From assembly GCA_014843695.1 (NCBI GenBank), contig CM026400.1:41701911-41765910 (forward strand): a stretch of DNA of 64,000 nucleotides. Reading direction: 5' to 3'. The notes under the pieces were generated by a model, which saw only the letters and a program-made list of their open reading frames with translations, had not been told where the DNA came from and made no database searches. Each line of letters starts with the position of its first letter. Within the stretch, counting starts at the first letter, position 1. Made by a program: the position numbers and the translations under genes. Shown here piece after piece: positions 10,560 through 21,150 of this stretch. The stretch comes from Archivesica marissinica (taxonomy: Eukaryota; Mollusca; Bivalvia; Venerida; Vesicomyidae).

Positions 10560-10880
10560 ACACACACGCTGGATATTTCATCAGCCTCCGTCCGTCTTAT
10601 GAGACGATGGATTGCGCTCTTGTTGAGGAACATCTTCTGCGGTGACTTGAGTAGGCCTATTCTTGAGTGGCAATCTCTGTTGCAGTCATCGCAGATGAAG
10701 ATCGAGTCATCCCGTTTGATTGATGCCTTTCGCTTCTGTCGTTTCTGCTCACGAAGCCCAGTTCGCTCAGCCTCGGCTCGTCTGACCCCAGCTTTCACAA
10801 CGTGTCTACATGATGACCGGTTTGATGCTGTGTCTTCCCAAGACTCTATGTCACGCTGGATAAACAATTTGATATATACT
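10560..10880 (-). pseudogene. LINE C-terminal tail with CCHC/CCHH-like finger, left arm
   Basis: The minus-strand reading gives SWEDTASNRSSCRHVVKAG, an Arg/Lys/Glu-rich helix, then FICDDCNRDCHSRIGLL, a C-x2-C ... S-RIGL-x-H finger typical of the extreme C-terminus of some non-LTR retrotransposon polyproteins. An indel after RIGLL breaks the finger's SH residues, which are kept in the right-arm copy (17600-17860). No RT is attached. Confidence 0.65.
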
Positions 10881-10963
10881 GTTACAGTACTGTATACGTC
10901 ATTTTCCAGCATTATAAAGCAACACAATATAGATTGAATAGGTCAATGTCTTAGCCTTAGGGA

Positions 10964-11236
10964 AGTATGTGAGATGGTACGGTGGTCGCCAGATCGGACA
11001 GTTGGGTTTTCTCTGGGTACTCCGGTGTCCTCCAGCACGAATGACCATATATACGCTTTCTTCCGCCTTCCGCGCCAACGAGAGAGGAAACCGGAGTACC
11101 CGGTGAAAACCCACCTGTCCGATCTGGCAACCACCATACCATCTCACATAGTTCCCGATCCGAGGCTCGAACCCGGTTTACATTGGCGAGAAGCGCGTAC
11201 GCTAACCACTGCGCTATTTGGACAGCCAACATAGCG
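10964..11236. repeat. Head-to-head SINE family B pair (left arm)
   Basis: A plus-oriented B fragment (gggaagtatgtgagatggta...) at 10964-11075 runs into a minus-oriented copy with its tRNA head at 11150-11236 (ggctcgaacccgg, cactgcgctatttgg), forming an imperfect foldback. The same pair is in the right arm at 17255-17525. Confidence 0.8.
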
Positions 11237-11327
11237 AAGATATGAACCATTGTATATAACGCTCATGCATCTGCATCACAATTCTCATTTACGACCATTC
11301 CGTTACCAAGATCAAGGCTTTGAGACT

Positions 11328-11530
11328 AATTTAAACTTTATTTATTTATTTTACAATGATTGCAAAGCAAGTTATAACAACTTTTATTAATGACTCTCAT
11401 TGGAGCGGATGAAAGCGTAAATGTGGTCATTCATGTGGGAGGAAACCGGAGTACCCGGCGAAAACCCACCTGTCCGATCTGACGACCACCGTACCATCTC
11501 ACATACTTCCCGGTCCGAGTCTTTGAGAGA
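11328..11530 (-). repeat. SINE family B, head-truncated (left arm)
   Basis: The tail (tttacaatgattgcaaagca) through the body (ggaaaccggagtacccgg) to ttcccggtccgag; the tRNA head is lost where the sequence switches to ctttgagagactagtaagtg. The partner is 16970-17160. Confidence 0.85.
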
Positions 11531-11654
11531 CTAGTAAGTGCCTTTGTCATTTCATGCATATTTCAAGACATCGTTTGAATTGGAATGCGACTCAAAACAA
11601 TCCAATATGTAAACTAATGTGAGGTACTGTTGCCCGAGGCCGTTAAGCATATAT

Positions 11655-11895
11655 TTAATGCTCTATATAACTTGTAATTTGTTATTTTTGCCTGTTTCAT
11701 TGCATTTTTTATCCTTCGCTCAGGTCTGGGCAACAGTTCGAACTGTTGATCGGGCAATAGTTTGAATTATTACCTAATGCTCTATACAACTTGTAATTCG
11801 TTATTTTTGCCTGTTTCATTGCATTTTTTATCCTTCGCTCAGGTCTGGGCAACAGTTCGAACTGTTGACCGGGCAATAGTTTGAACTGTTTCATA
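11655..11895. repeat. Tandem pair of a 115-120-bp repeat with palindromic core
   Basis: Two units share tgctctata(t/c)aacttgtaatt, tgtttcattgcattttttat and caggtctgggcaacagttcg, and each ends in the palindrome-like cagttcgaactgttg. A third partial copy is at 12345-12430. Confidence 0.85.
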
Positions 11896-12242
11896 CTAGA
11901 CTTTTGAACCAATCATACTCTGAGTATGCTTTAACTGTGCGCAGTAGGATGCGCAATAGGGTGTTATGGAAGTTAAAGTAAAAAATACGTCCCGAATACA
12001 TTTTAGCTCTGACTGGGCTTGAAGTCATCTATATACATTATGTGAAGTCCTCCTTTCCGTTCATTAATTCCTTTCCGTATTGTATTGCATACTTACCGGC
12101 GTACTGGCTTTTAGACCAAAACCAAGCGTTTACAAATGATGATTGATTAGTCATTGATTTTAAAAATGTTTTATGAGTTAGTCAAATATTATAGAATATA
12201 AGGTATGTACAACAGTTATATAGAGCATTAGGTAATAAAACA

Positions 12243-12491
12243 GTTATTTCATGGGTGTTTGGGGAACAGTCAAAACTATTGTCCCGAGGTATCAGGGAAG
12301 ACTTTCGAACTGTTGCCCGAGGCCGTTAGACATATAATATATATAATGCTCTATATAACTTGTAATTCATTATTTTTGCCTGTTTCATTGCATTTTTTAT
12401 CCTTCGCTTAGGTCTGGGCAACAGTTCGAAAGTCTTCCCTGATACCTCGGGACAATAGTTTTGACTGTTCCCCAAACACCCATGACATAAC
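12243..12491. repeat. 78-bp near-perfect inverted repeat with 92-bp spacer
   Basis: 12243-12321 (gttatttcatgggtgtttgg...) matches the complement of 12414-12491 almost base for base. The spacer holds another copy of the tgctctatataacttgtaat repeat. No transposase is present; it could form a large cruciform or be a MITE pair. Confidence 0.88.
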
Positions 12492-12848
12492 TGTATACTG
12501 TTTACTGAAGGCAACCAACGGACATGAAACATGTATGCAGAAACATCGACGAGAAACTAGGTAAATTCGACCCAGATCACTGATATGCCCTTGTGGTCCC
12601 GACCGGAAGACCTTATTCTATCAACAAATAACTTTTATTTGATGGAGATCGGTCAAATAACACCAGAATGGCACATTATTTCACCGTGAACAGCAGGAAA
12701 TGCAATGTTGTCGTTTTCGCAAAATGTGTCTTCTGCCTGTGATCGGAAGCACATAGCAATGGTAATCTTTTCAATATTGTTTTTTTTTAAATAAATAGAA
12801 TATTTGCTATTTTCTGATCAATTTACAAAAGTTAGCCTCGTTACCAAT

Positions 12849-12903
12849 GGGGTGCCTTTTTTTCCGGGTGCCATTTTTTCCGGTGCCATTTTTTCCTACA
12901 CCC
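12849..12903. repeat. Short tandem repeat ggtgccattttttcc
   Basis: Three imperfect copies of ggtgcc(a)ttttttcc. Confidence 0.8.
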
Positions 12904-13117
12904 GTTTCCAATACAATACTGAACCCAAAGAGAAAATGTGTCATTGCCTTAGAAGGTAAAATTCTGTATGTCCTTTTACAAAAGAAATATAGACAAATTT
13001 TGTATTCCGTTAAATAATTGCCAATATAGTAACGTTAATTACTTGTATTCATTCTTTACGGCGTACATGAGTGCTTGCGTGTATCCAGGTCTGACCTCTG
13101 CTGACTGTGTTTTCCGT

Positions 13118-13343
13118 AAGTGTGTGTGTTTTACGTTTATTTATCGTCGCTACAGGTTGCTCATATCAGCGACGCCTCCTGAAGAGATAAGTCATTTTAG
13201 ATGTTGGAGGAAAAGTGCAATGATACAGACAGAGACCCATTCCAGAGTCTCCTCTGGTTCTTTTACGTGCACGGTGTACAGCACCGACACGAGACATCGG
13301 ATTAAAGTTCCTAGGTAGAAATACGGTTTACTATTACTTACTA
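13118..13343 (-). repeat. SINE family A 3' half plus a piece of EGF-gene intron
   Basis: Tail-to-body of SINE A (tgttttacgtttatttatcg to cgacacgagacatcgg) is followed by ttcctaggtagaaatacggt + ttactattactta, which is the intron unit of the EGF array. The same SINE-intron junction is at 40027-40105, so this is a copied segment, not an independent insertion. Confidence 0.75.
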
Positions 13344-13483
13344 TAAAGCACAGACACGAGACCTCGGTTTAACGTCCCATCTGAAAGACTGTTAATTTTA
13401 TTATGGTCAGACGGGGGATCGAACCTGCGATCCCTGGATTACCATTCCAGCGTGTTACCACTGGACTACATATCCGTCTGTGA
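13344..13483 (-). repeat. SINE family A head half
   Basis: The tRNA-Thr-like head on the minus strand (cagacgga...gggggatcgaacctgcg) and the ctgaaagactgttaatttta block; the body is missing, so this is a fragment adjacent to the other half copy. Confidence 0.85.
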
Positions 13484-13488
13484 TTTAT

Positions 13489-13616
13489 ATGTTACTTAAA
13501 ACACACACTTATATAACAAGAAGCCACTAATTAAGATTGTTATTTCGTACATGTAAGCTTAGGATTTAATATATTACGCTGGCCTTTTGACAGCAGTCCA
13601 ATATTAATAATAATGG
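13489..13616 (-). repeat. Dispersed repeat R1, inverted copy
   Basis: It matches, in reverse complement, 14306-14460 (shared cacacacttatataacaaga, tttcgtacatgta, cttttgacagcagt-type blocks). It forms a 0.8-kb-spaced inverted pair inside the spacer of the larger inverted repeat. Confidence 0.8.
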
Positions 13617-13949
13617 TATCGACTGTGGTCATAAACCATTAATTCTTAACAATTACAAAATTAACGGGAATACCGTTAGTTTAAACATATTTTATTTTAT
13701 CAATATTTACATCATGTTGTAACATTAATATACAAGAACAGATGGATTTAATCGGAAGCTAGTAGCTTATTTAGATTATCTCCATGACACACATAATTTT
13801 CATAAACTATGGCAGAGTGTATATACATTTATGAACGTGACGAGTTTTATTCAACAGTAATGATACAAGTGTAAGTAAAAACAGGTTGTTGATGATGATG
13901 AAGTAATCAGTACCAGTCAGATTACGTTCAGTCAATTTAGGAAACGGTG

Positions 13950-14072
13950 AGGCGAGAGAGGGGACGAGAGAGAGAGAAAGAAAGAGAGAGAGAGCGAGAG
14001 AGCGAGAGAGCGAGAGAGAGGGGACGAGCGAGCGAGCGAGAGAGGGAGCCAGAGAGAGAGAATAAGAGAGAG
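13950..14072. repeat. GA-rich microsatellite
   Basis: Nearly pure purine tract of (GA)n, (GAGC)n and GGGAC-type interruptions. It keeps both strands open by composition only. Confidence 0.95.
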
Positions 14073-14305
14073 AACGAGGTGGGAATCATTTATACGAGGC
14101 TGGAAGAGGAAGATACACAAATTATCTTAGGGAATACCTTTATGCCGAATTTAATATTCTTGAGGCCATCCTTAAAATAGACTGTCAACATTACAAACCT
14201 AGCTAAAGTCCCGCGATCTGAGACGGTTTTTTACAAGTACAGCAGGTGGGACGGACCTTAGTTACTGACAAAACTCGTTAGTAGATACTAAACAATAAAC
14301 TTAAT

Positions 14306-14475
14306 TAAAACACTATCATGACGTCATACCTTCCAATTCATTATTATTAATATTGTACTGTTGTCAAAAGACCAGTGTAATATATTAAATACTACGCGTA
14401 CATGTACGAAATTAACAATTTTAATTAATACGATCTTGTTATATAAGTGTGTGTTTTAAGTAAGATATAAGCGTC
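14306..14475 (+). repeat. Dispersed repeat R1, direct copy
   Basis: Begins cactatcatgacgtcatacc and ends gtgtgttttaagtaagata. A third copy, split by an inserted hairpin element, is at 16493-16815. Confidence 0.8.
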
Positions 14476-14498
14476 ACACTGATCCATTTATATGTAAA

Positions 14499-14738
14499 AA
14501 AGGGTTCGCTCGCTTTTCACCAATGCATCCCGGGTTCGATCCTCGGACCGGGAAGTATGTGAGATGGTACAGTGGTCGCCAAATTGGACAGGTGGGTTAT
14601 CTCCGGGTACTCCGCTTTCCTCCCACATGAATGATCACATTTACACTTTCATCCGCGCCAACGTGCGTGATTAATATAAGTTGTTAAAGCTTGTTTCGCA
14701 ATCGTTGTAAATAAATAGAGTTTAAACTTTAAACTTTA
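14499..14738 (+). repeat. SINE family B, nearly full length
   Basis: Starts within the tRNA-like head (gttcgctcgcttttcaccaa, B box gggttcgatcc) and has a full body and tail (tttcgcaatcgttgtaaata). The A box is lost. Confidence 0.87.
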
Positions 14739-14999
14739 CCTACAACAGTATTATCAAATTAAATTATTAATGACACGTTACATACTTAATAACCCAATGT
14801 TCGAGCAAGTGTTAAAATAGAAATGTTAATAATTACCAATCTGCAGACACTCCATGCTGGTGTAGCGAAATTGTGCGCACTAAATCAAAACACTTGTCTG
14901 GTCACGTGACAGTATTGATGAAACATGCCCAACATCCTAGAATACATTTTAAGAGGTTATCAACACATGTACATGGATGTCACGGTGTGTAAATAAGTT

Positions 15000-15440
15000 G
15001 GCAAGTAAGTACGTAAGTTTGCAAGTAAGTACATGAGCAAGTAAGTATATTGTGGAAGTCGAGATAGCACAGTGGATGCACGTTCGCTTCAGGTGCGAAA
15101 GGTCCGGAATTCGAGCTCCACTGGAGCCGTTACGATTGTGCCCTTAGGCAAGGCATTTAAATTCCACATTGCCTCTTCTCTCAACCTCGTGGCGATGGAT
15201 TCCACCAGGAATGAGGTCTCGAGAGTGATTTATATAAGTTGAAATAATTTTTTTCGCAATCGAGCTAAACATAAATGTGTATAAACTAAACTAAGTAAGT
15301 AAATTGGCCAAGTAAGTAACTGAGCAAGTAAGTAAATGAGCGTAAGTAAATGAGCAAGTAAGTAACTGAGCAAGTAAGTAAATGAGCAAGTAAATAACTG
15401 AGCAAGTAAGCAGGTTAGTGGGCCAGTAAATAAGGCAGTA
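15000..15440. repeat. 16-bp tandem repeat (gagcaagtaagtaaat), interrupted by SINE C
   Basis: Units of gagcaagtaagtaa(c/a)t occur at 15000-15050 and resume at 15290-15440. A complete SINE C sits between them, so the SINE landed in the array. Confidence 0.9.
15056..15290 (+). repeat. SINE family C, full length
   Basis: tRNA-like head (gatagcacagtggatgcacg, anticodon-arm-like ttcgcttcaggtgcgaa, B box ggaattcgagctcc), body cccttaggcaaggcatttaa, and tail ttcgcaatcgagctaaacat. Its 3' end resembles the SINE B tail (agtgattwatataagttg...ttcgcaatc), suggesting a shared LINE partner. Confidence 0.88.
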
Positions 15441-15477
15441 AGCGACTTGGATAGCTTCCTCACACGAATGAAATGGG

Positions 15478-16090
15478 CGGAAATCATGGGGTTATAAGTA
15501 CCTGGGGTGACAGACGCTGTAGCTGTTAAAAAACGAGTTCGTAAATGTTGGTTCAAAATATAGCGGTCTTGCGCCGGCGTGGTTACATGTGGTATACCGC
15601 TACGCGGAAGATCTTCCGTGCTTCCGGTCTGCACAAACCGCCGTCTCAGACTTCTAACTGCCTGCACAGATGATCCAACGTGCTCAGCAACCACTTCCGT
15701 TGAAGCTCCTGCCTCCAGCATCCCAACGACTCTCTCTCTTAAATGTTTCGCAATTCCAGGCATCGAAATTTTGCCCAAATTGTATCGATATAAAGGTGTT
15801 TAGGTATTTTTATAACTGTAGTCGTCAAGTGCAATAACTTGCAGTGAAAAAAGTTAACACATATAAACCAGATATGTCCACCCCGTGCGTGCACGTGAAA
15901 ATGGAGGTTTTGTCAAAACAGACGATATCGTTCGACATGAGGTGATTATCTGACCAATTTCCCAAAGTAGGACGTCAGTGTAAACTACTACATATACACA
16001 TTTTTCTACATGTTGTATTTAACCTTATAAGTTTAAGACCTACTTTGCGAAAGTTTCTTTTTTGGTTCATTATATTACATTATTGTGTGA
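15478..16090 (-). mobile_element. Truncated Tc1-like transposon (5' part only)
   Basis: The minus-strand ORF from 15763 reads MPGIAKHLRERVVGMLEAGA, VVAEHVGSSVQAVRSLRRRF, then RSGIPHVTTPAQDRYI and LRTRFLTATA: the N-terminal helix-turn-helix half of a Tc1-type transposase. It stops matching near 15478, before any catalytic D. A TIR-like ttcttttttggttcatta lies at about 16055-16075. It is a different lineage from the intact element at 2279. Confidence 0.8.
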
Positions 16091-16208
16091 GCATATTATT
16101 ATGGGTGAGTGATAATGAGTGATGGTAAAGTCAGGTGAGTGAATGAGTGAATTCGTAACATAACTAATTATGTGCACTTCCCGCTAAATTGTTTAGGACC
16201 CTAACACA
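16083..16208. repeat. Repeat shared with the EGF-gene intron (40118-40245)
   Basis: The run attatgggtgagtgataatg ... ttaggaccctaacaca occurs almost identically at 40118-40245, next to SINE A sequence in both places. Confidence 0.88.
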
Positions 16209-16460
16209 TTATACAGCACCGACACGAGACCTCGGTTACATTTTTGGAGGATAGTGCAATGATACAGATTGAGACCCATTCCAGAGTTTCCTCTGGTTAT
16301 TTTACGTGCATATTGTAGTCTACAGCACCGACACGAGACCTCGGTTTAACGTCCCATCTGAAAGACTGTTAATTTTATTAGAGTCAGACGGGGGATCGAA
16401 CCTGCGATCCCTGGATTACCAGTCCAGCGTGTTACCACTGGACTACAGATCCGTCTGTTT
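16209..16460 (-). repeat. SINE family A, internally rearranged
   Basis: The head and proximal body are complete (gatccgtctg, gggggatcgaacctgcgatc), but the distal body is short and the cagcaccgacacgagacctc block occurs twice, so two partial copies are fused. Confidence 0.85.
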
Positions 16461-16492
16461 TCCGTAAGGCACTTAGATATCTATTTATATCA

Positions 16493-16815
16493 CTGTCGTG
16501 ACGTCATACATTTGTACTTATTATTAATATTGAACTGCTTTCAAAAGGTCAGTGGTCACCTCCATTAAGCAGCCAACCTGTATTAAGCAGCCAGTTTCCA
16601 GATTACTAATCGGTCGTTTTATTATATATTTGACCTCTATTAAGCAGCCACCTGTGCTAAGCAACCACGTTCTCTGATTCCCTTGTATGGCTGCTTAAGA
16701 CAGGTTTGACTGTATATCATTAATTCCTACACGTACATGCACGAAATTAACAATTTTAATTAGTAGGATCTCGTTATATAAGTGTGTGTTTTAAGTAAGA
16801 TATAAGCCTCAAACG
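16493..16815 (+). repeat. Dispersed repeat R1, third copy, split by a hairpin element
   Basis: The R1 halves 16493-16551 and 16713-16815 are separated by the ttaagcagcc element, which marks the latter as an insertion. Confidence 0.75.
16551..16712. mobile_element. MITE-like element with repeated ttaagcagcc motifs
   Basis: Subterminal attaagcagcc / ggctgcttaa motifs occur in both orientations, and the ends resemble each other in inversion (ggtcacctccattaagcag vs ggctgcttaagacaggtttg). An opposite-orientation copy is at 43928-44090. No coding capacity. It interrupts R1. Confidence 0.7.
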
Positions 16816-16969
16816 GATCCAATATGTAACATATTGGTACTGTCTTCGGCGATACGCGCCTCACATTATTTTACATATTGGATCGTTTTCGGCGAAGTCG
16901 CATTCCAATTCAAACGATGTCTTGAAATATGCATGAAATGACAAAGGCACTTACTAGTCTCTCAAAGAC

Positions 16970-17160
16970 TCGGACCGGGAAGTATGTGAGATGGTACGGT
17001 GGTCGCCAAATCGGACAGGTGGGTTTTCGCCGGGTACTCCGGTTTCCTCCCACATGAATGACCACATTTACGCTTTCATCCGCTCCAATGAGAGTGATTA
17101 ATAAAAGTTGTTAGAACTTGCTTTGCAATCATTGTAAAATAAATAAATAACGTTTAAATT
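16970..17160 (+). repeat. SINE family B, head-truncated (right arm)
   Basis: Counterpart of 11328-11530 in opposite orientation with the same truncation point. Confidence 0.85.
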
Positions 17161-17254
17161 AGTCTCAAAGCCTTGATCTTGGTAACGGAATGGTCGTAAA
17201 TGAGAATTGTGATGCAGATGCATGAGCTTTATATACAATGTTTCATATCTTCGC

Positions 17255-17525
17255 TATGTTGGCTGTCCAAATAGCGCAGTGGTTAACGTACGCGCTTCTC
17301 ACCAATGTAAACCGTGTTCGAGCCTCGGATCGGGAAGTATGTGAGATGGTAAGGTGGTTGCTAGATCGGACAGGTGGGTTTTCTCCGGGTACTCCGGTTT
17401 CCTCTCTCGTTGGCGCGGAAGAAAGCGTAAATATGGTCATTCATGCGGGAGGAAACCAGAGTACCCGTAGAAAACCCAACTGTCCGATCTGGCGACCACT
17501 GTTCCATCTCACATACTTCCCTAAG
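17255..17525. repeat. Head-to-head SINE family B pair (right arm)
   Basis: Counterpart of 10964-11236: tRNA-like head at 17262 (gtccaaatagcgcagtgg), then the body, then an inverted body ending ttccctaaggctaag. Confidence 0.8.
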
Positions 17526-17589
17526 GCTAAGACATTGACCTATTCAATCTATATTGTGTTGCTTTATAATGCTGGAAAATGACGTAAAT

Positions 17590-17910
17590 AGTACTGTAAC
17601 TGTATATATCAAATTGTTTATCCAGCGTGACATAGAATCTTGGGAAGACACAGCATCAAACCGGTCATCATGTAGACACGTTGTGAAAGCTGGGCTCAGA
17701 CGAGCCGAGGCTGAGCGAACTGGGCTTCGTGAGCAGAAACGACAGAAGCGAAAGGCATCAATCAAACGGGATGACTCGATCTTCATCTGCGATGACTGCA
17801 ACAGAGATTGCCACTCAAGAATAGGCCTACTCAGTCACCGCAGAAGATGTTCCATATCAAGAGCGCAATCCATCGTCTCATACGACGGACGGAGGCTGAT
17901 GAAATAGCCA
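17590..17910 (+). pseudogene. LINE C-terminal tail with finger, right arm
   Basis: Reads SWEDTASNRSSCRHVVKAG, then a basic helix, then FICDDCNRDCHSRIGLLSHR, i.e. the finger with its His intact, unlike the left-arm copy. An orphan C-terminus of a non-LTR element with no RT next to it. Confidence 0.68.
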
Positions 17911-18286
17911 GCGTATGTGTCTGACACCTGATTTCCTTCTACCTCTGGAAATACCAAGTGATGTTATATCACGCTCTTATATAGCAATTGATAACTGATT
18001 GGAACAGAACAAACAGAACATATTGTGTATTAGATTTATTCATTACATAGCTCATCATCATAATAATACACATACAATTTGCATGCAGTGAAAAAAAAAA
18101 GTCATAAATATATGAAGAGTGTTAAACTGATGGTAGATAATATAGATATACATTTTGATCAAGCTGTTTCCAATCACTGGGTCTCGGAATAGGTGCATTG
18201 TAGTTCTTACCATCCAAGATGCTCTGTTATGGATTTTCAGATTACCTCGAGTATCTGGGATATTAATAATTAAGAAATAATAAATA

Positions 18287-18368
18287 TCAACCGTGGTATA
18301 TCGCAGAATAACCCGAGTTTGAAGTGCGACAAACGAGGGTTATTCTGCGATATACCACGGTTGATACG
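18287..18368. repeat. Hairpin inverted repeat (right arm)
   Basis: Arms tatcaaccgtggtatatcgc... and their complement around gagtttgaagtgcgacaaac; counterpart of 10122-10205. Confidence 0.93.
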
Positions 18369-19337
18369 TATTATTTCGATTCTAACACGACTTACTTCTA
18401 ATAATTTTAGACGATAATCAAAGGAGTATTTTCTGCATTTGGCTTTCGAAATTTCCTCCCGCTTAAGAGGTGATGACGTTATTTTTTATGGAAAATATCA
18501 ATCTAGTGCATAAATGAATACAAGTTGTAAGATCAATAATTTTATTTATTTTGTCAAATAAAACTGTACAGAATAGTAACTGAAACGTTACTTTACAGAA
18601 AAACAAGACGGACAAGAGATTATCTGATTCTAAAAATAGGTCACTTTCACGAATTCCCACGGTAGTATTTACAAACATCACGTGACTTTCATTCATAAAA
18701 CTTTACACGCATTGTATAAATGGAATAGCCAAAACACGGTGCGCGCAGCATAGTTCAAGGTAGGTATATCGCAGAATAACCCGAGGTAGATTTTACTCTA
18801 AAAGTATGTATGTTATTAGCTGGGTCGTGTTATAATATAGAGTAATCTCTCAGAAAGCAGAGCAGCACTATATACTAGACTAGAACAGTCAGATTGTTAC
18901 GAAAATGGGGAATTATATAATTTGTGACGTTATTAAATATGTAGTGTTTGAGATTGAGCTGCTGTGTTTGTCACTATTCCCAAGAAATATCTTAGTGTCT
19001 GAAACGGACATGTAGTACCAGAACCTTATGAGTTATATCACCAGAATCGTGCCATTTTGAAAATGGCCATCAGGGCAGCCATCTTGGGTGGTATCAACCG
19101 ACTCTCTTATTATGTGACTACATGTATCTCTAATAAGTATTCATGCCAATTTTCATGATTTTCCCACATAATGCATGATTGTTACACGGAATTCTGGTAC
19201 TAATGTTACCTTGATACAATACAACCAAATATGTAAATCACATGAACAAATAGTGTGCATTCATTGATGAAAGAGACTATTCACTCTAACATACTCCTAT
19301 GTTACAGACATAAGATAAAATACTGACAAAGAGCAGT

Positions 19338-19512
19338 GTGTGTTTTACGTTTATTTATCGTCGCTACCGGTTGCCCATATGAGCGACACCTCCTGAAGAG
19401 ATTAGTCATTTTCGATTTTGGAGGAAAAGTGCAATGATACAGACAGAGACCCATTCCAGTCTCTTCTGGTTCGTTTACGTGCACGGTGTAAAGCACCGAC
19501 ACGAGTTTAATG
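19338..19512 (-). repeat. SINE family A, 5'-truncated (right arm)
   Basis: Counterpart of 8990-9160, cut at the same base against the RT fossil. Confidence 0.85.
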
Positions 19513-20960
19513 TACATGGGAAATCGGCCAAGCTCACCATAAACACCCACGCTGCAGGTTGAAGATTTCACACTTTGAATGTTTTTACAACACTTTAAAT
19601 GGATCCTCTCTATTTCTTTTGATTTGCCAAAACCCCAGATTTCACATTCATAGCCGAGTATTGAACCCAAAAATGCATCAAATAATTGGCATTTGGTTTT
19701 AGTTGTGAGTACTAAGTCAAGCAGAATATTTAACAAAACATTTAGAGCTTTGAGGCCTTTACCTGCCACCGTTTCTTGGTTAAGTGTAGTTAGAAACAGT
19801 CACAGGGTAAGTAAAATTATTCAGCACCTCTAAAACATTGTCATTGTATGTCCAGACTTCATCTTTGCGTAGCTTTCCACGATTTTCAAAAACTTTACTC
19901 TTATCTGTATTTACTTGCAAGCCCCACCTGGTAGCCTGGGAACGTCGATATATTTTACCTGGTCAGTCAAATAAATATATTTTAACACCGAGACTATTAA
20001 TTGGGCCGTATTGAGTTTCTGATCATATCAACGCCTGGGGAAACTTGGGGGATTGTCCGTGTAATTATTGACTCGCATTAATGTTGATAAAACTTTATAA
20101 GTGGCCGCCATTGTTTACGGGTCAACGGAGAGATAAATAGTTTTAAAAAGTATAATGTGCGTCTGATTTGACATATTTACTCAATATTTAAGTCGTCCCT
20201 AGTTCAATTACGCCCATTCGAACCATTACCATCATAATGGAATATTTAAAATCCGCCATCTCGTCGATATAACACAGAAACGGAAAATGATATGTTTGCA
20301 ATGTAAATGAGTCTATGGGAGCATTCGAGTATATTCGGAAATGAGCATGTATAATCGTGGCTGTTCGGCGATTTCCGACATAATTCCGTTTCTATATTTA
20401 GCGATATTTTGTTATAGAGACGTGTTGTCGTTCTTCAAATATACACCCTTATAAATGAGGATGTAAGTAGATGGCGCTACGATCGGAAATCAAGTTTCCC
20501 CAGGCTGTTATTTTGCCAGAAGTTAAAAGGTAAAAAACGACAGACTGGCACCCAGGCTACCCACTTGGCACAGTACGTTTTAAGTAAAGTTAACCTATGT
20601 TGCAAATCCTGAGGGCTGTTACCTATCATCAGCAAATAACATCAAAATAAAATCCATTTCATGTAGGCTAAGACCACAAGGTCGTCTACAAACAATGAAA
20701 ATAAAACAAGGGACATAACCTTCACCCTGCCTCAACCGGACAGAACAGTCGAAAAAGTCCGAGTACGAGTTGCACCCCCTGACACAGGATTTAATATTGC
20801 TGTACATGAACTTTATTATTCTTAATAATTTCCCTGAACTGAGTTTGGAGAGCGTGTATCATAGACTATCAAAGTTAACACTATCAAAGGCCCTACTGAA
20901 GTCAATGAAGACACACTGTAATCTACCCTTTCGATTTAAATACATTTTGTATAAAACCAT
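19512..20960 (-). pseudogene. Non-LTR reverse transcriptase fossil (right arm), split by a DNA transposon
   Basis: Same blocks as the left-arm copy on the opposite strand: FGYECEIWGFGKSKEIERIH-like C-terminal part (here with extra substitutions), LLFADD near 20630, NSYSDFFDC. Stops are at many of the same places, so the element was already dead before the arms separated. Confidence 0.85.
19931..20560. mobile_element. Non-autonomous DNA transposon (right arm)
   Basis: The gtagcctggg ... cccaggctac TIRs are flanked by ccacctg / ccacttg (one mismatch in the duplicated target). Counterpart of 7854-8557, lacking about 71 bp internally. Confidence 0.8.
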
Positions 20961-21150
20961 TTAACACAAAAATCGCATCTACAGTAGACCGTCCTGTGCA
21001 TGACTCAAACCATCATTTGTATCGGCTCATTCAGATTAAACACCTATTCATATAAATATACTCAACAGCTACTGTAATAATTTCGACCGGAAAGACAATT
21101 AATACATGTACATCAAATCTGATTTTAAACGATAGACATTCTTCTATATT

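Larger units (their letters stand above)
4797..11630 (+). repeat. Left arm of giant imperfect inverted repeat
   Basis: Sequence from the gap edge (tagttttaaacatttgg) to about 11630 reappears in reverse complement at about 16840-24780 in the same order: 36-bp satellite, SINE A, SINE B, tRNA-Arg-like unit, SINE D, RT fossil with inserted DNA transposon, truncated SINE A, hairpin, LINE zinc-finger tail, SINE B pair, SINE B fragment. Similarity is high but not perfect: translated comparisons of matching segments differ by roughly 2-8% of residues, and there are several indels. The outer end is set by the gap, so the arm may be longer. Confidence 0.93.
11631..16839. other. Spacer between the two arms of the giant inverted repeat
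   Basis: This 5.2-kb segment is not shared between the arms. It holds smaller inverted repeats, truncated Tc1 DNA, SINEs and simple repeats, listed separately. Stretches 12500-12840, 12904-13117 and 13617-13950 show nothing recognisable. Confidence 0.8.

Noticed and set aside
13932..14180. Arg/Glu and Ser/Leu-rich ORFs on both strands
   Set aside because: They are translations of a GA microsatellite.
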